In this document: piece by piece, positions 1-7,329 of the stretch
Position numbering within the stretch: position 1 is the first letter of the stretch
How the letters are laid out: each line of letters opens with the position of its first letter
From: Thermodesulfobacteriales bacterium
GTDB taxonomy: Bacteria > Desulfobacterota_D > UBA1144 > Nemesobacterales > UBA2774
DNA: 7,856 nt
NCBI GenBank assembly: GCA_004525335.1
Contig: SPCL01000096.1
Coordinates: 1-7,856, forward strand
Reading direction: 5' to 3'
Translations under genes and position numbers: made by a program
The notes under the pieces: model-generated
Databases searched by the model: none
Seen by the model: only the letters and a program-made list of their open reading frames with translations
Told to the model about the DNA's origin: nothing

Positions 1-47
1 AAGTAACTGCTTAGAATATTACGACAATATTACAATTTAAAAATCTT

Positions 48-72
48 AAAGGGAGCTTCGGCTCCCTTTTTT
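48..72 (+). terminator. Strong intrinsic terminator of an upstream unit
   Basis: GGGAGC (51-56) pairs perfectly with GCTCCC (61-66) around a stable TTCG loop. AAA (48-50) can extend the stem against TTT (67-69), and a T run reaches 72. This is a textbook rho-independent terminator reading rightward, so a gene or RNA ending left of the window is transcribed toward this operon and stops here. The 47 bases before it are AT-rich and contain stops in reach of any short frame; I see no identifiable gene remnant there. The terminator insulates the next gene from read-through, so the metal genes need their own promoters. Confidence 0.93.
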
Positions 73-144
73 GTTTGTTTTGCTATTCTATAATTCCAAC
101 TTAAACCGGTCTTGACAAAAGGGGTGCAGTACATAAGTTGCATG

Positions 145-172
145 TTGACATCTAATTTTATATTGCTATTAT
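145..172 (+). promoter_or_regulatory. Sigma70-like promoter, possibly leaderless
   Basis: A consensus TTGACA -35 (145-150) is followed after 16 bases by TATTAT (167-172). Transcription would begin around 179-180, exactly on the ATG of the following gene, and there is no Shine-Dalgarno sequence before that ATG. A second perfect TTGACA lies at 112-117, 33 bp upstream, without a good -10 at normal spacing. ATGTTGACAT (142-151), overlapping the -35, is a small dyad with ATGT/ACAT arms that could be part of an operator. The call rests on motif match only. Confidence 0.6.
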
Positions 173-179
173 TTGTGGT

Positions 180-572
180 ATGAAGTTTATAAGTCTATTT
201 CTAATTTTCAACATAGCACTTTGTTATAGTGGCGTATGTTCAGCAACAGCTTCAGTAGCTGAAAGGACTGAAGCTATGGGTTCTCATTGTGATATGACAA
301 ATCATAGTGCTGCTGATAGTACAGGTGAATCTCAAGTATTAATTCAAAATACAAGCACAACCGATTCAGAAAATTCCGAATGTTGTTATGAGGGCTTAAC
401 CAATTCCTCAATAGAAGTTAATTTAGACAAAAACATATTAGCAGTTCTATATTTATTGGATTTTCCTGATCATTTCGATTCAAACAACTCAAAAAACATA
501 GATTTAATAAACACTAGTAGTTCTCATGACCCACCGGATATATACTTATCCGTTTCTAGTTTTTTACTATAA
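180..572 (+). CDS. Small secreted Cys/His/Met protein, putative metal binder
   Basis: This 130-residue protein starts with a clear export signal: K2, then a hydrophobic stretch to about residue 19, with likely cleavage near residues 20-24. Cys15 and Cys20 lack a proper lipobox, so a soluble periplasmic or secreted product is likelier than a lipoprotein. The mature part has H36-C37-D-M39, H42 and the pair C68-C69, a plausible soft-metal ligand set, followed by a polar Asn/Ser-rich region. The tail from H116 to L130 carries PPD at 118-120 and a hydrophobic end. This layout resembles small uncharacterised proteins (some DUF2946-like) found beside Cus/Czc efflux genes, but that is recollection of pattern and not a family assignment. 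The start at 180 is chosen because it gives the full signal peptide, although no ribosome site precedes it. It has its own promoter, and a 157-base spacer separates it from the efflux operon. A periplasmic metal-buffer role is inference. Confidence 0.75.
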   Translation: MKFISLFLIFNIALCYSGVCSATASVAERTEAMGSHCDMTNHSAADSTGESQVLIQNTSTTDSENSECCYEGLTNSSIEVNLDKNILAVLYLLDFPDHFDSNNSKNIDLINTSSSHDPPDIYLSVSSFLL

Positions 573-592
573 ATTACCTCCCCTAATGCACC

Positions 593-633
593 TATGGATC
601 AAGGATAGTGAATTATTGCTATCATGGTCTATA
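593..633. repeat. Long imperfect inverted repeat in spacer
   Basis: GATAG of 604-608 pairs with CTATC of 619-623 around a 10-base loop. With two mismatches and one bulged base the pairing extends outward to 593/633 (TAT at 593-595 with ATA at 631-633). A short TATATATAT tract follows, not the T run expected of a terminator. It may be an operator, an mRNA-stability hairpin or an attenuated terminator between the small secreted protein and the channel gene. A weak promoter-like pair, TTGCTA (616-621) and TATCTA (638-643), overlaps its right arm, which would fit repression by a dyad-binding regulator. There is no direct evidence for any of these roles. Confidence 0.45.
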
Positions 634-676
634 TATATATCTATTCTTTCGTAAAATTTTTTAAGAAATTTATCTA

Positions 677-720
677 ACCTCCATTTTTGTGAGGTCTTAA
701 TTAGTAGTTAAGAAACGGAG
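677..720 (+). promoter_or_regulatory. Leader with two alternative pairings near the ribosome site
   Basis: ACCTC (677-681) can pair with GAGGT (691-695) around a 9-base loop. The overlapping CTCC (679-682) is complementary to GGAG (717-720), the Shine-Dalgarno sequence of the channel gene at 730, with 9 bases of spacing. The two pairings exclude each other, so the leader could in principle expose or hide the ribosome site. The stems are short and this may be chance; I mark it as a candidate and do not match it to a known riboswitch class. Confidence 0.25.
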
Positions 721-729
721 AAAAATAAT

Positions 730-2043
730 ATGAGGATATTCCAAATTATATTATTCGCTACATTAATTTTTGGAATTAATGCAAAAGCTGAGACTGTAAA
801 ATTGTCTTCACTTGTCGAGGAAGCCAGTGAAAATAACCCTGTAATAAAAGCTTCAAAAGCCAAGTGGGAAGCATCTACCATGCGTCCATCTCAAGAAGGT
901 TCTTTACCTAACCCCATAATTGGGGGAAGAATCAACAATGTCAGTTTCTCCGATATAACCTTAGGTGAGGACCCAAGATCGGATATTCAAGCCTTTGTTA
1001 GCCAGGAAATACCATTCCCTGGAAAACTTTCTTCCAAAGAAGAGATAGCTCAACAAGAATCTGACGCACAGAGATGGCTTTCTGATGCAATAAGTAGAAA
1101 AGTGATCGCCGATTTAAAAGAAGCTTACTTTGACTGGTTCTTTGTTAATAAATCAATAGAGATCACTAATAGAAACAAGGAGTTGCTTCAGAAATTTACC
1201 AAGATCGCAGAAGTAAAATATGAAGTAGGAATGGGTATACAGCAAGACGTTTTGAAAGCCCAGGTCGAAGTATCGGGATTTATCGAAAGACTGGAACTGT
1301 TAGCTAAAAGAAAAGAGATTGTAGAGACTAGAATAAAAAAAATATTGAATCGCCCGCTTGACTCTCCACTCGGAGAACCTGAGGAAACTACGAAGTCTGA
1401 ACTTGCTATTACACTTGCTGAAATTACCGATGCAACATCTGAGTATGCTCCGCTAATTAAATCAAGCTCAGAAATAGTTGATAGCAGGGAAGAATCTTTA
1501 AAACTGGCTAAGAAAGAATACTTGCCCGATTTCATACTAGGGGCTACTTATTTTAACCGGGACGGGGGAAACGGCGATCTGGATGATATATGGCAAGTTA
1601 GTCTCGGTCTAAGGGTTCCGCTCTACTACTGGAGAAAAGAAAGGTTTGGAGTCAGGGAAGCTGCTTTAGAGGTTTCAGAAGCACAAGAGAGTTACGAATC
1701 TACGAAGAACAACCTCCTGTTTGAGGTAAAAGATAATTACATAACAGCAACCACTGCTGAAAAACTGGTTCAACTATATCAGACCGGAATTATTCCTCAA
1801 TCCACACTATCGCTTGAATCTGCAATCTCGGGCTATCAGGTAGGCAATATAGATTTCTTAACACTCCTGAATAATCTGGTCACTCTTTTTAACTTTGAGC
1901 TTGAATACTACGGGCAGCTTACCGAGTATCAGAAGGCTTTGGCACGAATTGAGGAAATCGCCGGGGTAGAGTTGATCCCCAACGATTTAGTCGATTCAGT
2001 AGATGCCATAAAGAATAATGAAAATATGGGAGAACAAGAATGA
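730..2043 (+). CDS. cusC: TolC-family outer-membrane efflux channel (CusC/CzcC-like)
   Basis: This protein of 437 residues is the outer-membrane channel through which the RND pump expels metal. Residues 1-20 form a signal peptide ending AKA, with cleavage before E21. No cysteine follows the signal, so it is not lipidated, unlike E. coli CusC. The mature part has the two tandem outer-membrane-efflux repeats expected of the family (roughly 25-205 and 230-415), rich in long amphipathic helices. The segment with FPGKL at 96-100 follows the phrase common in metal-type channels. Length is usual for the family. GGAG at 717-720 sits 9 bases before the ATG. The stop overlaps the start of the next gene in ATGA, indicating translational coupling. 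Substrate specificity lies in the partner pump, so the Cus name comes from context; TolC-family channel is the safe name. Confidence 0.92.
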   Translation: MRIFQIILFATLIFGINAKAETVKLSSLVEEASENNPVIKASKAKWEASTMRPSQEGSLPNPIIGGRINNVSFSDITLGEDPRSDIQAFVSQEIPFPGKLSSKEEIAQQESDAQRWLSDAISRKVIADLKEAYFDWFFVNKSIEITNRNKELLQKFTKIAEVKYEVGMGIQQDVLKAQVEVSGFIERLELLAKRKEIVETRIKKILNRPLDSPLGEPEETTKSELAITLAEITDATSEYAPLIKSSSEIVDSREESLKLAKKEYLPDFILGATYFNRDGGNGDLDDIWQVSLGLRVPLYYWRKERFGVREAALEVSEAQESYESTKNNLLFEVKDNYITATTAEKLVQLYQTGIIPQSTLSLESAISGYQVGNIDFLTLLNNLVTLFNFELEYYGQLTEYQKALARIEEIAGVELIPNDLVDSVDAIKNNENMGEQE

Positions 2044-3566
2044 CAATGACAAAAACAAATAAGCACAAAATTTTGGGGATATTATTTCTACTAATACTAG
2101 TATCTTTAGCCATTTATAAGTATGGCTCAAGCATCCCCTTGATTAACAAAATCCCAATTTTCACAGATGAACATGAACACGAATACAGACCTGTATTCGA
2201 TGAGAAGGGTGAAATAGATTATTGGACCTGTGCAATGCATCCTTCGGTACGATTAAAAGAGCCCGGGCAATGCCCTATCTGCGGTATGGATACGGTAGAG
2301 GTATGGAAAAAAGATAATTCTCAGACAAAACCCGTCACACAAGCAAAAGTGGAAGATCAAGACAGAGCAGAAGATGGAGAAGACATGACTGGTATGCAGG
2401 GTCATGACCATAGCAGAATGGGTGTTCCTACAAAGAAAGACAATGGCGAAGAAGCAAAATCTACATTTTCAGTAAGCCCACAGAGACAGCAGTTAATTGG
2501 TGTAAAGACAGAGCCTGTGATGGTCAGAACTCTAGATAAGGAAATTCGTACTGTAGGTATGGTAACGCTGGATGAAAGCAAGATATACAACGTTCAGACT
2601 AAATTCAGTGGGTGGATCGATAGAGCATACGTCGATTATAAATGGCAGCACGTTAGTATCGGTCAGCCTTTATTTTCAATCTACAGCCCGGAACTCGTTA
2701 CAGCCCAAGAAGAGTATTTGCTTGCTCTTAAATCAAAAAACATTTTGAGCGATAGCCAGTTCACGGATATTTCAAGCGGTGCTGACTCACTTCTTAAAGC
2801 AAGCAGACGGAGGCTTGAGCTTCTGGATGTTTCGGCGAGTCAAATCAAGGAGCTTGAGAGAACAGGTGAAGTTAAAACAAACTTAACTGTCTACTCGCCT
2901 GTTAAGGGTCATGTAGCGCAGAAAAATGCATTTGAGAACATGCACGTAGAGCCCAATACTCTTCTATATAAAATTGCCGACCATACGACCGCATGGGTTC
3001 AGATTGATATTTATGAGAACGAAATCTCACTCGTTAAATTGGGGGAGAAGGCTACTATGACATTGGCTTCTTTTCCAGGCGAGGTATTTGAGGGAGAAAT
3101 CACTTTCATATGGCCACATATAGACCCTGAAACAAGAACTGTAAAAGCCCGTCTGGAATTCCCAAACCCTGATCTAAGACTCCTGCCTGAAATGTATGCG
3201 GATGTGACGCTTGATATTCCGATGGGAGAGAAACTAACAATACCTGACAGTGCTGTATTGAGAACTGGCAAACAGGATGTCGTTTTTGTAGATAAGGGAA
3301 ACGGGGACATTGAGATAAGAAGAGTAGAGCTTGGTCAAAAGGCAGGTGGTTATTATGAGGTGCTAAGGGGTTTAAAAAGTGGCGAACAGGTAGTTTCCAG
3401 AGCTAATTTCCTAATAGATTCTGAAAGCAAAATCCAAGCGGCAGTTGCAACCTGGGGCGATGAACCACAAGGTGATCAGGAACCAACACAGAAATTAGAG
3501 ATTCAATTGGAACAGGAAATGGACAATGATTCTGAGACTCAGCAACTCGAGCTACACAATCACTAA
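2040..3566 (+). CDS. cusB: CusB-like membrane-fusion protein with heavy-metal-binding domain
   Basis: This periplasmic adaptor of 508 residues links pump and channel. An N-terminal membrane anchor spans about residues 10-28. H45 and H47 lie ahead of a heavy-metal-binding domain at about 60-90 with W62, C64, M66, H67 and a CPICGMD motif giving C78, C81 and M83. A linker follows with M116, M119, H122, H124 and M127. The adaptor core comes next: half-lipoyl parts near 185-215 and 283-312, helical hairpin about 216-280, beta-barrel about 316-395, membrane-proximal domain to about 465. An acidic, Gln-rich tail ends in His-Asn-His. E. coli CusB is about 407 residues; the excess is the linker and tail. 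The domain alignment suggests E. coli CusB metal ligands M21, M36 and M38 correspond to M66, C81 and M83. GGGAG at 2028-2032 favours the ATG at 2040 over the in-frame ATG at 2046. No separate CusF gene is present, so the fused domain may do the chaperone's job. Confidence 0.93.
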   Translation: MTMTKTNKHKILGILFLLILVSLAIYKYGSSIPLINKIPIFTDEHEHEYRPVFDEKGEIDYWTCAMHPSVRLKEPGQCPICGMDTVEVWKKDNSQTKPVTQAKVEDQDRAEDGEDMTGMQGHDHSRMGVPTKKDNGEEAKSTFSVSPQRQQLIGVKTEPVMVRTLDKEIRTVGMVTLDESKIYNVQTKFSGWIDRAYVDYKWQHVSIGQPLFSIYSPELVTAQEEYLLALKSKNILSDSQFTDISSGADSLLKASRRRLELLDVSASQIKELERTGEVKTNLTVYSPVKGHVAQKNAFENMHVEPNTLLYKIADHTTAWVQIDIYENEISLVKLGEKATMTLASFPGEVFEGEITFIWPHIDPETRTVKARLEFPNPDLRLLPEMYADVTLDIPMGEKLTIPDSAVLRTGKQDVVFVDKGNGDIEIRRVELGQKAGGYYEVLRGLKSGEQVVSRANFLIDSESKIQAAVATWGDEPQGDQEPTQKLEIQLEQEMDNDSETQQLELHNH

Positions 3567-3576
3567 GGCTTTTTTG

Positions 3577-3594
3577 CGAGACATCTTATTCTCG
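3577..3594 (+). other. Small hairpin before the pump ribosome site
   Basis: CGAGA (3577-3581) pairs with TCTCG (3590-3594) around an 8-base loop, in the 45-base gap between the adaptor and pump genes and just before GGAG (3601-3604). It is too weak for a terminator and has no following T run. It might tune translation or mRNA stability between the adaptor and pump. Chance occurrence is quite possible. Confidence 0.25.
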
Positions 3595-3611
3595 TTAAAT
3601 GGAGATAGAAA

Positions 3612-6600
3612 ATGATAGAAAAAATTATTGAGTATTCTTCAAAAAACAAATTTCTAACAATTATTTTTGTACTTTTCATGGCCGCATGGGGATTTTGGGC
3701 CATGAGGAATACACCTCTCGATGCAATACCCGATCTGTCAGACGTTCAGGTCATAGTGTTCACAGAATGGTCAGGCAGAAGCCCGGACTTAGTAGAAGAT
3801 CAGATTACATATCCAATAACTACAACCATGATCGCGGCTCCTAATGTGAAATTTGTCCGCGGTCAATCTTTCTTTGGCCTCTCGTTTGTTTATGTAATCT
3901 TTGAGGACGGGACAGATATGTATTGGGCACGAAGCCGGATTCTTGAATATCTGAACGAAGTGTCGGGCAAACTGCCTGAGGGAGTCACACCAACTTTAGG
4001 CCCTGACGCAACAGGGGTTGGGTGGGTCTACCAATATGCGCTGGTAGATGAATCTGGGAACAATGATTTAGCCGAGCTTAGGACATTCCAGGACTGGTAT
4101 CTTCGTTACTGGCTTGAATCGGTTCCCGGCGTTGCAGAGGTGGCAAGCGTGGGGGGATTTGAGAAGCAGTATCAGGTGGAGATAGACCCCAACAAACTAA
4201 TCGCTTACAACATTCCGTTAGACAAAATCATAAATGCTATTCGAAGAAGCAATAACGATGTAGGAGGGAGAATTGTAGAGTTTGCCACTACAGAATATTT
4301 CGTAAGAGGAAGGGGATATATTCAATCTGTAGAAGATATTGAAACAATACCAGTGGGTACTAATGAACAGGGGACCCCGGTCTACGTCAGGGATATTGCC
4401 AATGTCCAATTAGGCCCTAACATTAGAAGGGGCCTGGCAGAATTGAACGGGGAAGGAGAAACCGTTGGTGGCATTGTCGTGATGCGGTACGGAGAGAACG
4501 CTTTGGGAGTTATAGAGAGAGTAAAACAGAAACTTGAAGAGATTAAACCCTCATTGCCCGAAGGAGTTGAAATAGTAACTACTTACGACCGCTCAGGTCT
4601 AATTGAAAGAGCCATTACAACCCTAAAAGAAAAAATATTAGCAGAAATGATTATAGTAAGCATTGTAATAATTGTTTTCCTTTTTCATTTCAGGAGTGCT
4701 CTAATTCCAATACTAATAATACCGCTTTCAATATTAATAGCGTTTATTCCAATTTATTACATGAAACTAAGTTCAAACATCATGTCTTTGGGGGGGATAG
4801 CAATTGCAATAGGTGTAATGGTTGATGCATCGATTGTGCTTGTAGAAAACGTCCATAAAGAACTGGAGAAATGGCAATCGGGAGGAGAAAAGAGAGAAAG
4901 ACTAGAAGTAGTTGTGGATGCTATGAAGGTAGTTGGAAAGCCAATTTTCTATGCCCTTCTGGTTACAACAGTTTCTTTTCTTCCCGTATTTACACTTGAA
5001 GCTCAGGAGGGAAGGCTCTTCAAGCCACTTGCCTTCACCAAAACCTTCTCATTGTTATTTTCCGCACTTCTCGCTATAACCATTACACCTGCACTTATTG
5101 TATTGTTAATTAAGGGTAAGGTAAAAGCTGAGGACAAAAACCCGATAAGCAGGGGACTTATATGGCTATATAACCCGGTAGTTACGCTCGCGCTTAGATT
5201 TAAAAAAACTGTGATACTATCTGCTTTAGTGATACTAATTCTAACTTTAATTCCTTTTTCCAGGCTTGGTTCAGAGTTCATGCCTCCTCTAAATGAGGGG
5301 AGTATCCTCTATATGCCTACGGCGGTTCCCGGTATGTCGATTACTGAAGCATCCAAAATCCTAAACATTCAGGATAAGATGTTAATGAAGTTCCCGGAGG
5401 TCGAAAGGGTGTTCGGCAAGATCGGACGAGCTAAAACAGCTACTGACCCTGCCCCGCTTAGTATGGTGGAAACAGTGATAACTTTAAAGCCTAAAGAAGA
5501 ATGGCGAGAAGGAATGACATGGGACAAGCTAGTATCAGAGATGAATCAAACCCTCAAATTTCCGGGGATGGCAAATATCTTCTGGATGCCCATTCAAACC
5601 AGAACTGAAATGTTAACTACGGGATTTAGGAGCAATCTCGGGATAAAAGTTTTCGGCCCTGATCTAAAAATATTAGAAGATATTGGTGTTGAAATAGAGG
5701 ACATCTTAATGGATCTCCCCGGAACCCGAAGTGTATTCGCAGAAAGGGTTACAGGAGGATATTTTTTAGATTTTGACATTAATCGTACCGAGGCTGCGAG
5801 ATATGGACTTACTGTGGGAGATGTCGAGGATGTCATAGAAACAGCGATAGGTGGAAAAGATATCTCACAGACTGTAGAGGGCCAGGAAAGGTTTTCAATC
5901 AATGTTAGATATCAGAGAGAGTTAAGAATGGATATTGAAGAACTCGAAAGAATATTGGTACCTACCTCTACAGGTGCTCAGATTCCTATTTCGCTTCTAG
6001 CCGATATTAATTTCACTACTGGTCCGCCTCAAATACGAAACGAAGATGGACAAAAGGTCGGATATGTATTTGTTGATGTAGAGGGAAAAGACTTTGAGGG
6101 GTATGTAAATGAGGCAAAAGAGCTTATAGGAGAAAAGGTAGATCTTCCGCCCGGGTATTTTTTGGAATGGGCTGGGCAATATGAATACTTACAAAGAGTA
6201 AAAGAGAAACTTACAACTATAGTACCGGTTACGCTTCTCATAATTTTTCTTTTGCTTTACATGAACTTTAAATCAGCAACAGAGACCATGATTGTCCTTC
6301 TTTCAGTACCTTTTTCTTTGGTCGGAAGCATTTGGCTGCTATACCTTTTAGGCTACGATATAAGCGTAGCAGTCTGGGTTGGGATGATAGCGCTTGCGGG
6401 ACTTGCAGCACAAACAGGGGTTGTAATGATCATATATCTCGATGAGGCGTATACGAAATCGAAAGCTGAAGGAAAAATGAAGAATATAACAGACCTTCAT
6501 AGCTCAATTACTGAAGGAGCAGTGCAAAGAGTAAGACCCAAAATGATGACAGTAATGTCGACAACTCTGGGACTGCTTCCCTTAATGTGGAGTCTCGGCA

Positions 6601-6764
6601 CCGGAGCAGACATGATGAAAAGGATCGCAGCGCCTATGGTCGGAGGACTTATTACTTCGACTATATTAACACTTGTGATTATTCCAGTTGTTTACTCGAT
6701 ATGGAAGGGTAGAGATTTAGAAGTAAATAACAAAGACGGAAATCTCAAGGGGAATGAAAAATGA
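3612..6764 (+). CDS. cusA: CusA-like heavy-metal efflux RND pump
   Basis: This 1050-residue proton-driven inner-membrane pump is close to E. coli CusA in length (1047). TM1 is at about 13-32. TM2-6 cover about 345-500 and include the metal-RND signature around D405 (GVMVDAS, then VEN at 411-413). TM7 is near 527-545 and TM8-12 cover about 866-1028. Two large periplasmic loops lie between. The methionines matching the CusA periplasmic three-Met site (M573, M623, M672 in E. coli) are present as M568, M618 and M667 with identical spacing, which supports Cu(I)/Ag(I) over zinc or cobalt. Of the remembered transmembrane Met pairs, only M391/M1002 is intact. M271, M410, M486, M501 and M755 are replaced by I271, L410, L481, I496 and D750. 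In the proton relay D405 and K977 (E. coli K984) remain, while Q934 sits where E. coli has E939. GGAG at 3601-3604 supports the start. The stop overlaps the cytochrome start in ATGA. E. coli numbering is from memory. Confidence 0.95.
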   Translation: MIEKIIEYSSKNKFLTIIFVLFMAAWGFWAMRNTPLDAIPDLSDVQVIVFTEWSGRSPDLVEDQITYPITTTMIAAPNVKFVRGQSFFGLSFVYVIFEDGTDMYWARSRILEYLNEVSGKLPEGVTPTLGPDATGVGWVYQYALVDESGNNDLAELRTFQDWYLRYWLESVPGVAEVASVGGFEKQYQVEIDPNKLIAYNIPLDKIINAIRRSNNDVGGRIVEFATTEYFVRGRGYIQSVEDIETIPVGTNEQGTPVYVRDIANVQLGPNIRRGLAELNGEGETVGGIVVMRYGENALGVIERVKQKLEEIKPSLPEGVEIVTTYDRSGLIERAITTLKEKILAEMIIVSIVIIVFLFHFRSALIPILIIPLSILIAFIPIYYMKLSSNIMSLGGIAIAIGVMVDASIVLVENVHKELEKWQSGGEKRERLEVVVDAMKVVGKPIFYALLVTTVSFLPVFTLEAQEGRLFKPLAFTKTFSLLFSALLAITITPALIVLLIKGKVKAEDKNPISRGLIWLYNPVVTLALRFKKTVILSALVILILTLIPFSRLGSEFMPPLNEGSILYMPTAVPGMSITEASKILNIQDKMLMKFPEVERVFGKIGRAKTATDPAPLSMVETVITLKPKEEWREGMTWDKLVSEMNQTLKFPGMANIFWMPIQTRTEMLTTGFRSNLGIKVFGPDLKILEDIGVEIEDILMDLPGTRSVFAERVTGGYFLDFDINRTEAARYGLTVGDVEDVIETAIGGKDISQTVEGQERFSINVRYQRELRMDIEELERILVPTSTGAQIPISLLADINFTTGPPQIRNEDGQKVGYVFVDVEGKDFEGYVNEAKELIGEKVDLPPGYFLEWAGQYEYLQRVKEKLTTIVPVTLLIIFLLLYMNFKSATETMIVLLSVPFSLVGSIWLLYLLGYDISVAVWVGMIALAGLAAQTGVVMIIYLDEAYTKSKAEGKMKNITDLHSSITEGAVQRVRPKMMTVMSTTLGLLPLMWSLGTGADMMKRIAAPMVGGLITSTILTLVIIPVVYSIWKGRDLEVNNKDGNLKGNEK

Positions 6765-7306
6765 AAATTCTTATCATACTTTTAGTTCTTGGTATTGTTT
6801 TAGTATTGGGTGGGTTGGTGTTTATTAATTCTGGCATATACGATGTTGCAGCAACAAAACCTGATACAGGAATTGCAAAGTGGGTACTTGAAACGACCAA
6901 AGAAAAATCAGTCCGTTCGCGTTCTAAGGATATTATCGTTCCCAACCTCGATAATGAATCTTTTATTGATATAGGCTTCAATAATTACGATCAAATGTGT
7001 GTAGGATGTCACGGCGCACCAGGCATATCTCCCTCTGTGATAGGAGAAGGTCTTAATCCCGAGCCCCCGGACTTGTCTGAAGTGGCTGCACATATGACCC
7101 CGGCAGAGCTCTTCTGGATAACTCAAAATGGAATTAAGATGACGGGGATGCCCGCTTTCGGTCCAACTCACAGCGATGAGGAGCTTTGGGGGATCGTTGC
7201 TATAATGCAGAAGCTTCCGGAGTTATCTGCAGAAGATTATAAAGCAATGAAAGAAGACTCTGAGAAAATACCTCAGGAACATAATCACGGTGATCATTCT
7301 CATTAG
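6761..7306 (+). CDS. Membrane-anchored c-type cytochrome with His-rich tail
   Basis: This 181-residue monoheme cytochrome c has an uncleaved-looking N-terminal anchor (about 2-23) and a periplasmic heme domain. The heme site is C80-V-G-C83-H84, inside a CxxCHGAPG phrase. The likely distal ligand is M130 in the TGMPAFG segment, with M127 as alternative. The segment from about 98 to 150 has the typical Cytochrome_CBB3 (PF13442) look. The C-terminus has four histidines (H174, H176, H179, H181) and could bind copper or another soft metal. AAGGGG at 6747-6752 gives 8 bases to the ATG at 6761; the in-frame ATG at 6755 would be only 2 bases away, so 6761 is preferred. It overlaps the pump stop in ATGA, so it is translationally coupled to the pump. 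I recall related cytochromes beside CusA/CzcA genes in other bacteria. An electron-transfer role in metal oxidation state or sensing is inference. Heme attachment requires cytochrome c maturation genes elsewhere. Confidence 0.9.
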   Translation: MKILIILLVLGIVLVLGGLVFINSGIYDVAATKPDTGIAKWVLETTKEKSVRSRSKDIIVPNLDNESFIDIGFNNYDQMCVGCHGAPGISPSVIGEGLNPEPPDLSEVAAHMTPAELFWITQNGIKMTGMPAFGPTHSDEELWGIVAIMQKLPELSAEDYKAMKEDSEKIPQEHNHGDHSH

Positions 7307-7329
7307 CAACCGGCTAATAGGAGATTATA

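Noticed and set aside
112..140. TTGACA at 112-117 as a MerR-type promoter with a long spacer
   Set aside because: No good -10 lies 19-20 bases downstream, and the sequence after it lacks a convincing dyad; the 145-172 pair fits better.
631..644. TATATATAT tract as a simple repeat or origin-like element
   Set aside because: It is only about ten bases long in AT-rich DNA, with no accompanying iterons or DnaA-box cluster seen.
1188..1535. Minus-strand open frame of 115 codons inside the channel gene
   Set aside because: It lies wholly within a well-supported gene, is low-complexity (Ser/Ile-rich), and shows no recognisable domain.
5594..5902. Minus-strand open frames inside the pump gene (also near 5003-5281 and 6029-6241)
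   Set aside because: They are antisense to conserved CusA segments and have Ser/Pro-rich translations typical of shadow frames.
6755..6760. Alternative ATG for the cytochrome two codons upstream
   Set aside because: The AAGGGG ribosome site ends only 2 bases before it, while the ATG at 6761 has an ideal 8-base spacing and the ATGA overlap.
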